From positions 121,366,564 to 121,430,563 of the forward strand of contig CM059971.1 in the NCBI GenBank assembly GCA_030490835.1: a DNA stretch of 64,000 nt, given 5' to 3'. Below the pieces are notes generated by a model. The model did not search any database. It was not told the DNA's origin and worked only from the letters and a program-made list of their open reading frames with translations. Position numbers and translations under genes: made by a program. Shown one piece after another: positions 11,740 to 24,597 of this stretch; the stretch's first letter is position 1, and each line of letters starts with the position of its first letter. The DNA is from Annona cherimola (Eukaryota; Streptophyta; Magnoliopsida; Magnoliales; Annonaceae).

Positions 11740-14310
11740 TCGAAGACAATACATTTCATGCTCATTCTTGTAAACTATTTAACCATCAAAGGCGACACCT
11801 TGCACAACCCAGAGTGTTGGTGTTCGATCCTAGTATAGATTTGAGTTATAAACATAATGAAATTAAAAAAAAAAACTATCGGTGGAGATTTCTAGTTCTA
11901 ACCTATATTTCGAACACTTGTATTAAATTAATTTGATTATAAAAGTTTTTTTGATTAGTATTATACAATATGATAAATTGATATTACAATATAGTACATT
12001 CACGACCCTCATACTATAGGGAAATTTTTTCTATAAATACCCCTATACAAGGGAAGAAATCTGTTAAAACCCTCACTCTAGAGAGAAAAATAAAAATTGA
12101 AAAATCTTCGCTTTCAAAAGGACAATTATAAAACTCCTCCACCAAGAAAGGGAGTGGAACCCGATTGGACTAGTAATTAGCCCCATAGCTTACATGAGAG
12201 CAACCTCTTGTGGCCTAATTAAAAAAGTCAAATCGAATAGAATCTTTTTGAACTAGTTAAAAGTTTGGAATAGTATCTTTCTAGGTAAATCCGATGTGGA
12301 AGTCGGCCAGAGTCCATTGATGTCTCTTGCCATGGTGATTTTTACCTCTCAAAAATGGTGATTTTTGGAAATTAAAATAGGGACAAGTATTCAAACTATC
12401 CTTCGTATTATAAGTTTGTGAAGGCATTTTTGTACGCGCGTGGCCTATCCTTTCCGTGGCAGGCGGTCCCTTCTTGGATATGTATCCAAAGACTCCATCT
12501 TGGATATGTATCGACTTCAAGATATCATGTAACATTTACAAAAAGAAAATTAAGTTTTTTAAGTAAAAAAAAACAAAAATCAAGCGCAATTAGTCGAAAC
12601 CGAAGAATACCTCTAGAGATAGCCCACTTCTGCGACCGTTTACCCTTTTAATTTTGAATCTTCTTCGTGTTTTTCCACGTTGAACCGATTTCTACTCATC
12701 CAAAAGGACCAAAACTCTTCGGATTTAAAGACTCTATTTTCCAAAAAAAAGAAAAAAAAGAAAAGAAAATTAAACTTGCTATGCTGCAAATCATCCCGGC
12801 CGGAAGTGGAATAGGATGGAGACGTGATGTAAATTTTCATAAATAAAATTTTTCCCATTCTCAGAATCTCAATAGATAGCGACTTACGTTTTTTAATTGC
12901 ATAACCACACAATCGTCCATCTCCGCATCCAACGTACACGGGGGGAACGTGTGCGCGACCATCCCAACGGACAATTACAAAAAGAATACGGCAGTAAATG
13001 CGAACAATTCAACCTCCAACATCGCTTACCAAGCATGGTTCGATGACGTATGCCGGCACTGCTCGGTCGTCTGACCTTCATACTCCGTCGCAATGTCAGC
13101 ATTTCAATCCCTTATCTATATATCCAATTCAATGTACAAAATTTATTTGATTTTAATCTAAGAGCTGGGCTTCTCTCCAGTCCTTTTCAGCAAATTTCAG
13201 TCTTTAAAAAAAAAAAAAAAAAAAAAAATTCAGAATCGTTAATGACACTCGGGCCAAGTTGTATGATTAGCAGGTGTCGTCATCAATATTTCGATTTTGA
13301 CCGTTCATCCTGTCCAATCGCTCCAAATTGGGTCGATCATCATTTCTATTTTTCTAAATTTTTAATTTTTACAGAACAACATGTTCTCGACTCTAGAGTC
13401 AATGCACCAATTGAGACGCAATGATCCCGCGACCGCGTGGAAGTAGATCGAGATATGCGTCAGACGATGATACATTTACATACGCGTCGGACTATCAACG
13501 ATAGGTTCGCTAGATTAAAATAGAAAAAAAAGAAAAAATGATGATTAAGATAATATAAATTGATTTCAGGGCAACGTTATAAATTTCCATGAGATTTTGC
13601 TTATTCATAAAAAATGACAACTTATTTTTTTCTAATTCCTATATAAGTTTTAAAAATTCTAACATGACTTTTACGCACAGACACATCACCATATTTTTTT
13701 CTATCTTATATTTTTGCCTCATTTTTATCTCATCCAATATATAAATAGGCCAGACTGTTACATTATGAGGTAGAGTCGTTTTATATATATATATCATCCC
13801 AGTGGTACTTAATTAATGAATGGAATATTAAAGGAGGGGGGTGAAAAAAAGAAAAGAAAAGGGAAGATTGGGTTCGTACAAGCTAGTAACAGGATGGCAG
13901 ACGTGTGCGAGACTCCGACCAGTCATCTATTGTCCCGTAACAGCCCTTGCCTTGATATGGAATTCATCTATAATCGTCTATTGCCAGCACGTCTCCAAAT
14001 TCGGATGCTTATCCAGAAACTCCAGCCTGTACACATCTAATTCAGATAATTAGACAATAACATCCTTATATAAACAAAATGAACAAAATCTGGTGTAGGT
14101 AAGTTACTTATAAAAATTATAAAACGCACGGCTTGTGGAAGGATATCATTTAATATATAATGTGGGTGGAGCATTGATTAATTAAGACCAAAAGCAGGTC
14201 TGAATAAAATTAATTTATTTAATTTAGTGATTATGTACATCTTATTTCATATTTTAATAAAACTCATTAATTTTTTTGGGCAGACAACAAACTATCACCA
14301 ATATATGCAT
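11740..14310. other. Intergenic, no gene recognised
   Basis: Mixed AT-rich and moderately GC-rich DNA. Contains an A run at about 13206-13228. The block 11785-11830 has a B-box-like GGTGTTCGATCC and could be a SINE scrap, but no A box or tail is clear. Short open frames on both strands near 12.6-13.4 kb have no recognisable domain. Confidence 0.35.
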
Positions 14311-14317
14311 CAAATTT

Positions 14318-14570
14318 GGGTGTTTGAAAAATAATAAAATTTTCGTATGAAATATTTTTATATAAATATTGTTCAATTGAAAAAAAATAATGTGATATGA
14401 TAAAAGTAATAATATAGATTAATACTATGGATAATTGTGTAGAAATAATTAAAAAGTAAATTGTATAGAAAAGGTAAAAAATAATTAAAAAAATAATTAT
14501 AAAAAGTAAAAAGTTTTATGTTAAAAAGTTTGAGCCCGATATTTTTTTCTAGCATTGTCAAATACACCCT
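14318..14570. mobile_element. MITE family E (Tourist-like)
   Basis: Begins GGGTGTTTGAAAAATA and ends TTGTCAAATACACCC in inverted orientation, with the same A-rich interior as other E copies. It lies about 370 bp upstream of the SWEET2 start codon. Confidence 0.6.
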
Positions 14571-14941
14571 TATTAAGATAGGAGAATACTAAAGGATATG
14601 ATTGTGGGAGAATATACGGGGTGGGGACTAAAATGTAAAAACGACTGATGCGAACGTGAAAACGAGGGCGAGAGAAGGCATCCGAGAGAATCGTCCGGAG
14701 ACAAACAGATGGGCGAAAGTGTAATATTACGCGCGAAGAAGAGGCGCGACTCTCAAGCGTCTTCCTTGCGAGATTTTACAAAACGTGGCTTTAAAAGCTG
14801 GGATTTTTTTTTTTCTTTCTTTCAGAAACGAAAACTCGAAGAGGAGTCGATGAAGTAGAGGCAGTCTTCTTCTTTGGAGAGGGAAAAGAGAAGCAATCGC
14901 TTTTTTGGGTTTTGATTCGAGAGTAGCGAGAAAAGAGATTC

Positions 14942-17088
14942 ATGGTTTCCGCGGTAGCATTATCTTCCACCTACGAAATTGTCAGTAATGCAGCTGGAAT
15001 CGCCGGTACGTCTCTCTTTGTTTTCCTCGTTTCACTCCTCTCTCTCTTTTGGAGCCTCGCCTAGTAGTGGCTTCGAACAAAAGAAAAAAGGCGGAACTGT
15101 TTTTCCCCCTTTCATTTCCATTCGGGGCGAATGAAAAATCGTTTTTATTTGGACGTTGGCATTTTTAGTCTATCGAAATTATAATATGCTGGCAATGATC
15201 TGAATTGGAATGGATACGTTTTGACCCCTGTTGCACATGGAAAAAACTTGGAGTTGATAACGGTTAATACAGATTTCATTGTGTTTTTATGTAAACAATT
15301 TAAGCTTTTAAGGTGAAACATCGCTTCAGACCGAGGGAATTATCAAGACTGGTTGTCATTTCTCTTTTGTTGGAGTATTAGTTTGATTCGTCTGGTCTGT
15401 TTGGAGTTTGTTGTTTGTATTCTTCTTGTTATTTCGTTGCGGGTGGACCGTTTTGAAATTTAAAATCCCTGAGTTTGTACCCTGAATGCTCGTTGTTTGG
15501 TTTGGTAGGACCTGCCAATTATCCAACTGGGTGCTCTCGAACTCATAGGCGGATCTACATAGAGTTCAGAATTGTATAATTCCCCTTAAAATTTTTTTTT
15601 TTTTTTTTTTTTTTTCAAAATACTGTTTATTTTGACTTGATTTCCCTCTCTTAAATAATAACCTAAGCCGTTTATGTCAAATTGCCCCCCACTCGCCAGA
15701 GAATACTCACGAAAGGTCCTAGATCCCCCGCTGCTTTGTACTTGTCTTGACCATGAAGATTTGAACTTGTTTTTGATTGATTGTGGAAGACTGGAACTTT
15801 GGCATGCCAAAATGGGCTGCTGTAGGTTGTTGGGCAAGCTGATTGTTGTTTCATTAGCTGGAAATTTGCCCCCTTTTGACTATTGCTTTCTGATCTGTGC
15901 AGGGAACGTTTGTGCTTTTGTTTTGTTTGTGTCGCCAATGTAAGATTCAACATTTTCTTTCCTGCGTTTCTCAGTGTATACTATTGATGATTGGAAAATC
16001 ATACGGTTTTTATGGTCCTCCACAGACCCACATTCCGGAGAATTATTAGGAACCGGTCAACAGAACAGTTCTCAGGTTTGCCGTACATATATGCCTTACT
16101 GAACTGCTTGATCTGCATGTGGTATGGCCTTCCACTTGTGTCGCCAAATATTATTTTGGTTGCCACTGTCAACTCGATTGGGGCCGTTTTTCCAGTTGGT
16201 CTACATAATCATATTCATCATCTATGCTGAGAATAACAAGAAGGCATGTGTTCTGATCCATCAAAACTTAACATGGTTTGTTATTTTGGGTCCTTTGTAC
16301 TTTGATTTGGTTACTTCTGCAGCTCACTTTCCTAGGATGCTGTTTGCAGGTCAAGATGGGAGGGATGCTGATCACTGTTTTTTACCGTTTTTGCAATCAT
16401 TGTTTTTGTGAGCATGAGGTTACTTGATCCACCCACCCGGCGGACTGTCGTTGGATATTTGAGTGTGGCTTCCCTCATATCCATGTTTGCTTCCCCGCTA
16501 TTTATCATTGTATGGTTTTCTAAAACAACCATTTATTTGGTTTCATGTTGAGATGAATTTTAAGTTGCCTTCAACAATCCGAATATAAATTTCGCTGATG
16601 TGAAGTGCTTTTTATCTCGCAGAATTTGGTGGTTCGGACAAAAAGTGTTGAATACATGCCATTTTATCTTTCCCTATCGACCTTCTTGATGAGTTTCTCA
16701 TTCTGCGTGTATGGATTTCTCAAGCATGATGCTTGTATCTATGTAAGCACCTGACATGAATCACAGGACATCTGAATTTCCCTTCATTTTGAGGTTATTG
16801 ATTATTTTGTGGTACCGTCCACCTTTATGGTTCATTCGATCTACAAGGAAGATGATTCTTTTTCCTCATTAATATGGAAATGAAAATAATTTGTCCAAAT
16901 TAAACCTGTGATTTCTTGTAATAAGTCATTGCTCCTTTTACAATTCTATTTATACTTATTTCCATCGATTTCAGGTCCCAAATGGGATTGGAAGTCTTTT
17001 GGGAGTGTTGCAGCTGGCTTTGTTTGCCTACTATAGCAGAGAGCCAAGAGAGGATTCAAGACTACCCTTGTTGTCATCTCACAGATGA
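14942..17088 (+). CDS. SWEET2: SWEET2-type sugar transporter, six exons, two frameshifts
   Basis: Bidirectional sugar uniporter of the MtN3/saliva family, clade I. SWEET2 proteins are known to sit on the vacuolar membrane and move glucose-type sugars. Exons: 14942-15005, 15903-15939, 16026-16243, 16350-16509, 16623-16742, 16975-17088; the tiny 37-bp second exon is typical. Visible family motifs are AGIAGNVCAF, STEQFSGLPYIYALLNCLIC, MWYGLP, ATVNSIGAVF, LDPPTRRTVVGYLS, SMFASPLFII, NLVVRTKSVEYMPFYLSLST and VPNGIGSLLGVLQLALFAYY. Exon 3 has one T too many at 16187-16191 and exon 4 one T too many at 16378-16383. With both removed all splice phases agree and the protein is 236 aa, the length of Arabidopsis SWEET2; read literally it stops after about 101 residues. 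The third intron has a GC donor. AATAAA lies at 17184. Either an assembly error or a very recent pseudogene. Confidence 0.85.
15592..15615. repeat. (T)24 run in SWEET2 intron 1
   Basis: Twenty-four consecutive T. The sequence upstream (CATAGGCGGATCTACATAGA) could be the 5' part of a short minus-strand retroposon with this as its tail, but I found no target duplication. Confidence 0.6.
16244..16349 (+). other. GC-AG intron (SWEET2 intron 3)
   Basis: The exon ends AAGAAG and the intron begins GCATGT; it ends TTTGCAG. Family alignment (NKK before, VKM after) places the junction here, and no GT donor fits the phase. Confidence 0.75.
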
Positions 17089-17398
17089 ATTTCTCACAAA
17101 TAGAAGGTGCACTATTTTCTTTTTCCTGATGCAATTTTTTCAACGTTTTCTGTTGCTGGGCACTTTCCTACTTTAAAAAGTTCAATAAAAGAAAAACCGA
17201 AATGTTCACTGAGGTTGTGTGGGAATTGCTGGTGCTTTCCTTCTGTGTTATTTTAAAAAAATTGAAATGTTCATTGAGGTGATGGTGATAAACTGACCTG
17301 TAAAGTTTTTGTATGTGGATTTGTGTCTTGATTATGTACCTTCGCTGTGACCTTTTTTTTTTTTTTTTTGGGTCTGTGCGGAGATCATATGCAGCTGT

Positions 17399-17706
17399 CC
17401 ATAAATTGGGCAATTTATAGGCAACCCCAATTTTTAAATATGAGCTACACCTAGATCACGGTCCTTGTGGAATTTGATAAAATTTTAAAATTTTTGTATT
17501 ATTTTTATATTTGAAAATCAACGTAGTGGGCATGGGGTGCATGTATCCATGCCGACATGTTGATTTTCAAAATAAATATTATCGAATAAATTCAAAAAAT
17601 TGCCAAAATTTATAATGAGCAAGATCTAAGAGGGGCACACACATCTATAAAAAAACAAAAAAAAATGTTTTCGGCTACTCATAAGTCGCCCAATTTACGG
17701 TGGCCA
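17399..17706. mobile_element. MITE family H (palindromic), downstream of SWEET2
   Basis: The ends CCATAAATTGGGCAATTTA and CGCCCAATTTACGGTGG are inverted relatives. A stronger inner inverted repeat pairs GAAAATCAACGTAGTGGGCA (17515) with CATGCCGACATGTTGATTTTC (17549). A related end occurs at about 49246. No protein. Confidence 0.5.
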
Positions 17707-17709
17707 TGT

Positions 17710-19670
17710 AGGGGGTACGGACTCAATTTTTCTCATTCATTGTTGCGTTTCGATTTTGTTATTGTAATTAAATGGAAAGAAATATCTGCTATGCAGGCAA
17801 AAATGTCGTGGCTGGAAATGAATTGGCTGCTCGGATTTAATTCGTGAGCATGTTTCTTTCTATTCCCCATGAATGAGGAATCCTGCAGGTGCAATGCATA
17901 TATCTTAAAGTTCTTGCAATTTCTTTAGAAGGAAATTCCATGGTTCTGAGATTCAGTTATAATGTTTATTGTTTTATTGGCAGGGAGCATATCAGATGGC
18001 CCATGGCTTGCTGCTAGTTAAAGTGTTATCCTTAGTTTATTCGGCGATTTTGCTTTTCCTTTACTTTCTTTCTTTTTGTTTTTTACTTATTATTTATTAT
18101 TTTTGTTTTCATTTTTTATTTTTTATTTTTTGCTTTCTTGGGGTCTTATACGCTTGGTTTTGTTACTGCTATAGTAACATTTGTTTTATTGGTGAGAACC
18201 ATGATACGCATAAACCGATAAAGGGGCAAAGTCACTCATGATGTGGCTGATGAGGTCTCAAATTGTCTACTATAATGTATAGTTAGTGGAAAGAGCAATT
18301 TCCATACTGTATTTAAGGACCACTAGACTCTGAATACATTCAGAAAAAATTGCTGTAAAACCTCTGATCAGAAGTAATCTGACTACGAGTCGATGATCCA
18401 CTGATTTTCGTTGCAGAATCTAGCATGTATTTTATCTGTTCAATGCTTCTTAGTGACATTAAGCTTGGGAATTATCATCATTCATCAAGATCATCAGGAT
18501 AACACTTTAACTAGCATTTGAAAGTGTGAAGATACTAGCTTTGCACTCCATCCATGATAGCATTTGAAAGCCATTCAACCATCAACCCTTTGGAATATGG
18601 TTTGACGATATTCTGTGCCCTTCTGATTCCAGTAGTTTTATTGTATCAAATTCAGAGTATTGAAAAGAACTAAATTCAGTGTATTTAAAAGAACTGTCAA
18701 GGGCCTGCTAGGTGGGAAGCTTAGATTTCCAACTTCCCGCAGCGACCGTTCTCACAGCTTCTATGACAACATATTTTTGCGGCAGCCAGAAACGGCGCCG
18801 TGCACATTGCTAGTAGGAGAATAGGGGATGCAAGCAGCGCTTCCCACATCCCAAACGCAAGTGCAAACAGACCTTCAGGTTGGCGGACATACAAATGCAC
18901 AGCTGGTGTTGATGGCATATGAATTTGTTCTCTAGTCGTTGTTGTTTGCTTGTTTGAGTCATATTTCTCATTGGCTTGCGAAACACGAACGTCTCAGTTG
19001 GAATTCTTTGATTTGCCTGTATTCTACTTGGTTTGCATCATTTCCTGTCGAAGTATAAAAATTCACTACGTTTCTAATAAATAATAATACGATCTACTGA
19101 TACGGACCCTAAAAGCACTAACATATTTGTATAAATGGCAATATCTATAAAATTTCAATTACAAGCTATGGTTTATTTTATCTACTGGAGCCTAACATGG
19201 TATGTTTGAGGGGCCGCATTTCTTTGACCCTGTAAAATGACACAAACCAAGAGGTCCTTTCATAGGAACCGAGGAGGTGGGGTGATGTTACTAGTCCTAG
19301 ATATATAGCCTGAAATGGTGGTAACCACATTTTTGTTCGTCTCTATAAAAACTGTTTGATTCAGTATCCAAGCATCATCTTGAGGAAGTGCATAAGCACA
19401 TTTATCAGAGGACCAGAACATCTCTAAATTGAAAATCTAGTTTACATTCAAAATCTCAAATGCTAGAGGGAGATTACAGTAGGTCCCTGAGCGTCGTCAC
19501 TCCAGCTGCTGGTTTTCCCTGCACGACCCGGTAATGAGAAATGTCAGAAAGCTACTTTTATCATGCTTAACCTCTACAAAATCCAAGGGTCAGACCTGAT
19601 ATGGTTCAACTTAGTCCATCAGCGACTGAATATGAATGATTTTGTTTTATCGGAGGTTATGAGCATTAGA
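17710..19670. other. Intergenic, no gene recognised
   Basis: Includes a T-rich stretch at 18050-18140 and a moderately GC-rich patch at 18710-18920. No open frame here shows a known domain; it separates SWEET2 from the convergent gene at 19.7 kb. Confidence 0.35.
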
Positions 19671-19676
19671 AAGATT

Positions 19677-20273
19677 CTAGCTTGAAATCTTGAATGGGCT
19701 TCGAGTTCCTTGTGGCAGTGAGAAAAGTGTTTGATCGTGGAAGGCGAAGAGCGTGCAACTCACCGGCGTCGCAGTTTTCTCCAGCTGCTGCTGCCCGTCT
19801 TTCTGCCGCAACGGACGACCCCGCTCATCGTAGAGGATGAGGCCACTGAACCTCGGCAGCTCGCACCTCTCGCCCATCAGTATCCGCCTCTGCCAAAGAG
19901 GCGATATGGGGCTGCTCCTCCCACTCCAGTTCACTACTTCGTTCGCCACTCCCGCCAGCAATGCCGGCATCCCATCCAGATTCGCCATGTCCATCTCTTC
20001 CCACCTTCTCCGCTCGCTCCAACAAGCCGAACCCCTCAACGCTCGTTTCACCGCACGCCAACCGGACTTGCCCTTCACCCCAACCATGTCCACATCCACC
20101 ACCTCCTCGGTTGGGAGCTGTTGCACGCGTTGCTGTTTTGCTTGAGCCCTTTTCTTCCTGGAAACTGCTGTGGCGCAGAGCCCCACCACGACGATGATGA
20201 CGAAGGCAAAAAGGAGGAAAGCTTGTTGGGGCGATTGTTTCCACTTATGCTGTAGCTTGGCCAAAGCTTCCAT
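19677..20273 (-). CDS. Plant protein with N-terminal membrane anchor, function unknown
   Basis: Single-exon gene, 198 aa, starting at ATG 20273. Residues about 18-37 (QAFLLFAFVIIVVVGLCATA) are a hydrophobic segment preceded by a short basic/amphipathic leader and followed by a very basic stretch (SRKKRAQAKQQR), so it is probably membrane anchored with the rest in the cytosol. Two stretches look conserved in the plant family as I recall it: GWRAVKRALRGSACWSERRR (about 72-91) and PLWQRRILMGERCELPRFSG (about 125-144), followed by LILYDERGRPL. I know no catalytic motif or function. The opposite strand is also open over 174 codons, but lacks such features and reflects the GC-rich composition. High confidence that it is a gene, none about its role. 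Confidence 0.75.
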   Translation of the reverse strand: MEALAKLQHKWKQSPQQAFLLFAFVIIVVVGLCATAVSRKKRAQAKQQRVQQLPTEEVVDVDMVGVKGKSGWRAVKRALRGSACWSERRRWEEMDMANLDGMPALLAGVANEVVNWSGRSSPISPLWQRRILMGERCELPRFSGLILYDERGRPLRQKDGQQQLEKTATPVSCTLFAFHDQTLFSLPQGTRSPFKISS

Positions 20274-20279
20274 TGCTTA

Positions 20280-22460
20280 GCAAAGGTCAAGATGGTGAGG
20301 GGAGAAACTGGGGTGGTGCGTTGGGATGGGGGGAATTATCCCTGGTGGATATTAATGTGGGTGCATTGCCTTGAATTAAGCACCCGTTGCTGCATGCACT
20401 TCTCGTGACGTCACCGCTTGGTTGGAGCTACTTGCAGACCCTGCATGGAGCCCACAGATTGCAACGGTTGGTACAATCCCTCCCCTCTTCTGGCCTGGAA
20501 TTCTCTGCAGCTGCAATTGCTGCTGGACGGAGGGCAGGCCCCTGCTTTGGCCAGTCGGAAAGCTGGATGGATTGGTCACTCTGGTTTTTAACCTACGAAT
20601 GGATCGGACCAGTGCATGTGTTTTGGCGGTGACAGGCACCATCGAAGACAGTCCCCTAGAAAGAAATGTTCAAGACTAACCCGTGTCTTGAAAATTAATT
20701 ATTTTCGTGACCTCGGCTGAGAACTTGTAATGCCTGTTCTCTTAAAAACGGATGATAAATGACATGCACGGTTTGTCATCGTCACCCAACGGATAGTCTT
20801 CCGTACCTCCCCGGCAATTTGGAAGTCCGCTTACCTGAATGAAATAGGCGAAAACGAATTTCGGCCGAGCTGAGTTGGTCCATGTACTTAAAATATCAGT
20901 CTTCAGGCCAGCGAAAGTAGGCAATCTAATCCAAAAAATCGCAAAGGCTCCTCAAGTCAATCGACTCAATACTCAATACACAGGGAGCTTGGGGTGCTGC
21001 TGCTTCCGGCCCAATGAATGATTGCGAGCCCTCCATAATCACTTTTTAAAATCTTACCAAAAGGCCTGCCTCAAGTAGGCTGTGAGCTGGGCTGACAAGG
21101 AGGCATTCACAGAGGAGCTTTGACAAAAGCTCTGCTCCGCACAGCTACCATTTAAGCCAAGCCATTTTCCGATGACATAATGAGTTTTTTTTTTTTTTTT
21201 TTTTTTTTTTCCAAACAAAAAAATTAATTGCTTGTCTTAGTAAATTTTATTTTCCCCAAATTATAGCTTCTGCGGCTATGTTTGCAATGCTTTTAGGCAT
21301 CCATCCATGCCCATATTCACCTCCCTTTCCGAACCACATGACCGACTGAAGCAATGAATACGGTTGTGGCGAGCGAAAAATCGCTTGTAATGCCTTTTTG
21401 TGTGAAAATTTAAGTTATCTTAAATCGTTCTACATTCTCAATGATGAATATTGCTTGTGTGTTCTTTTAAGAGTCGCGCCAACCAAAATAATTGAGAGGA
21501 CATGCTTGTGAAGTCTATGTCGCTCCTACAAAGGAATATAGACAATTTGACAAGCAGTCGAAATAATTAATATCTCGGAAATGCAAAATAATTATGTTCC
21601 CTCGTTTCATTCATCGGGTTGGAAGTGGGCCACCGAAAAATCGAATGAATGATTCCACTTCTCAAATGCTTTCACCTTTGTACTCTACATAGATCATGGG
21701 GTTTAAAACGGAAGCAACTTGCGACAGAAGCACCACTCTTCAAAAGGCTACAGTGGCCACCTCTACTCCTATCGTGTTTCCCTTCTCGTGGCAATACGGT
21801 GGACACTAGACACCACATTCACCTTGAAGCAGTGGCGCCGCCCAGTCGATTCCCCTTGAAGTTATGTGTGTTATCTTTTTTCCTTTTGGGTTTTCATGGT
21901 TAATGCATGCTTTAACAGAACCCAGATTTGGTGCAGATAATTATTCATAAGTTGGATGAGATGAGAATACAAAATTAAAAAAGTTTTGCCATAACTCACC
22001 ATTTAGCCTCTGCTGCCGAGGTGGATTTGAATAACGTGCCAGGTGTTTGTGGGTCTTTCTTCCCAAAAATCGTGGGAGCATTCGCAGGGACAGTGTAGTA
22101 ATTATTTAGTTGAAAATTAAAAATTGTTAAAATGATTGTAGCATTGTAGAGAAAAAATTTGTTAAGATGTCTCATGAGCTTGATTGTAAAGATAATGGTT
22201 GAGATGATTGCGATGTATACAAATACTAATAAAAAAAAGTGTTGTTAATTGAGAATGTAAAAATTTGTATTGAAATTGAAAAAAGTTGTATCAAAACTTA
22301 AAAAATAGACTGCTATTTTTTAGAATAAAAAAGATTATTTTGATAAATATGAGATTTCATTTCATCTTAGTCCGAGGATATCATGTCTTTGGTGCGGTAG
22401 GTTGCATTTGGCAATATACCGGGGCAAAGAGAAAAAGGAGAAAGTGAGGGAAATTTTAAA
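20280..22460. other. Intergenic, no gene recognised
   Basis: 20280-21180 is moderately GC-rich and includes the likely promoter of the minus-strand gene above, without a clear TATA box. A run of 26 T occupies 21185-21210. Short open frames at 20.4-20.7 and 21.6-21.9 kb have no domain I recognise. Confidence 0.35.
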
Positions 22461-22464
22461 ATTA

Positions 22465-22625
22465 AGGGGGTGATTTGATACAATAGAGATAAAGTGAAAA
22501 TAGATAATTTAGTTATATGCAAAAATAATTAAAATATAAAAGATAAAAATGAAAAAACAAAGTAATTAAAAGTAAGTAAAATGATTAAAATGTATGGAAG
22601 AACGAGTTTATTATTTCCTATTTTC
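22465..22625. repeat. MITE family E fragment
   Basis: GGGGGTGATTTGATACAATA followed by the A-rich interior of family E (AAAGTGAAAATAGATAATTT, AAAAATAATTAAAATATAAA). Confidence 0.4.
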
Positions 22626-22629
22626 CTAA

Positions 22630-24590
22630 TAACGTTAACAACTTCACCCTCGATTTCTCGTTACCATGACCTTGTAGGCCGATTTGATTGATTACGATTT
22701 TCCTCGAAGTTTGACAAAAGATCTCTACGCTTGATTTTGATTAGACAGTGCATGCGATTCAACGCTATCCTCTCCTCTGTCATCAAGAAGCTAGGACTTA
22801 CATTTACATAAAATTGTTGCGACTTATGATGTTCCATTATTGGAGGGAAAAATAAAGTGGAAAAATATTTTTTTCTATTAATTTGAAATTTTGAATTTCC
22901 GCGTTAATCCAACAGCGTACACGAGCCTTTAACAAGAGCGACAGGCGAACAGAGAGTCAGGAACGAAAGGGAAAATGGCCAATAGATTTGGCAACCGGAT
23001 GAAAATATATTTCAAAAGCTATGGAAGGTTAGAGCTTTTGACTCTACGTCCCTCCCATTTTGATAGGGCTAGGCCTCCGCCACCTTTGGCTTGGCTTGGG
23101 CATAATATTGCCTACAACGACCAACACGGCATCGATCCACCCTACCTTTCGAGCAATGAGTACGTGCTATCATTTTGCCATCGCTGGATGCATTGCCATA
23201 TCCGTCCCATTCCATTCTTCGCAACAGCTCGACGCCTCGACCCACTCACCGCAGTGCGGATGCGGCCCAACGTACAGGCACTGCGTCTTCTGTGTCAAGG
23301 CACGCGGCCTGCTTTAAAACCCTTCGCATTCGCAGATGCTGCGCTGGAGTAATTAGTAATTACACAGGCAGTCTTCGGCGGAAACACATTTCGTGGAAGG
23401 GAGCAGTAGACTGTGGTGTGGAGTGGAGTGGATGAATACTCTGGCAGAGAGTCAAACTTCATGCGCACTTGCCGGATTTCCGGCTCGTGTCATGAAGCAA
23501 TAAAACGACGAAAGTGTGCCACCAGCTGCTTCCTGGTTCAAATAATGGAAGCCTATTTTCCGTTCACAGGTACTTTCAAATCAAACGATATGGGGATATC
23601 TTGTCAAGAAAAATAATTGAAGCCGTTAAGATATCCCGCTACCTTTTAATTGAAGGAAATGCATTGAAATGACGAAAAAATCATGGTAACAATAACATGG
23701 AGGTGGGAAAATTTTGAAATGGTGAAAAATTGAGCGGAAATTAGACTAGGGGCCTTATAAATTCACAGGGCCTTTCAGGTCGTTTCTATGATCCCTGAAA
23801 TTGCGGCCGGCAGGATCCAGTTACTAGTTTCCCCCATTGACAATGCATCCCCAGATCTGGAGCCAGATTCGATTTCTCATGGGTTTTGTCCGTGTACGGC
23901 ATCTAATCCTACCCGCTCCCTTCTCGCGAATCCCCTCTCCCACACTCATTCACAGATCCAACCAAAACCTGAGTGGGTTGCAGGCCTCACTGGGCACGTA
24001 GCAAACACGCGTGCACCTAGACAGCATCAATTCCTGATTAGAACCCATTTGATAATATTTGGGAAAACAGAAAACCCGGATGGCTCCGATTGCACCATGA
24101 CGGTCCATGCCTACTGACCCTTGTGCAGACGAGTCGAGTCCTGTGGACTTCGGCATACTCCTCGGGCAGAGGCGCGGTGGCCATCGCCCGGCGTGAAAGC
24201 TGCTGAACCACCGTGCGAGGCTGCCGTTGTAAAGCACAACAGCGGTGGGACCAAACTCGATTCCGAATATCAAGCTTATGCTACTCACGCATCAAGATAC
24301 CGTCCAAGACCCCCATAATTCCCCAAAATAAAATTATTATTATAAATCGTATGCTGATATTTCCGACTTCGTTTTTCTTCTTCTTCTTTTTTTTTCACTG
24401 GCACCAACATGATTCTATTTTCAGAACTTTTACATCTTGGATGAAGTAATCTGGAATGTAATTTTTTCAATTTAAAAAAACTAACACTTATTTTTCATTT
24501 TCAATATATATTTTTTCAATCCCAATGTACCTTTTTCTACTTCTGGTATATAACAACACTTTTCATCGTATTTTTTTTTTCCATCCTTAT
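22630..24590. other. Unique-looking intergenic DNA, no gene recognised
   Basis: GC is higher at 22940-24310, with overlapping open frames on both strands of up to 125 codons. None shows a domain, and neither strand gives a convincing exon/intron pattern. An unrecognised or decayed gene is possible. Confidence 0.3.
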
Positions 24591-24597
24591 TCCATTC

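Noticed and set aside
11785..11835. B-box-like GGTGTTCGATCC, considered as a tRNA gene or SINE
   Set aside because: No A box at the right distance, no cloverleaf pairing, and no tail or target duplication.
15540..15615. Possible minus-strand retroposon ending in (T)24
   Set aside because: No pol III boxes and no flanking direct repeat; kept only as a homopolymer run.
19731..20255. 174-codon open frame on the plus strand opposite the membrane-anchored protein gene
   Set aside because: It mirrors the GC-rich minus-strand gene, is His/Pro/Arg-rich without domain or anchor, and the minus frame has coherent protein features.
22975..23352. 125-codon open frame in a GC-richer patch
   Set aside because: Two other frames on the same strand are open over the same stretch, no domain or splice context is visible, and the translation looks random.
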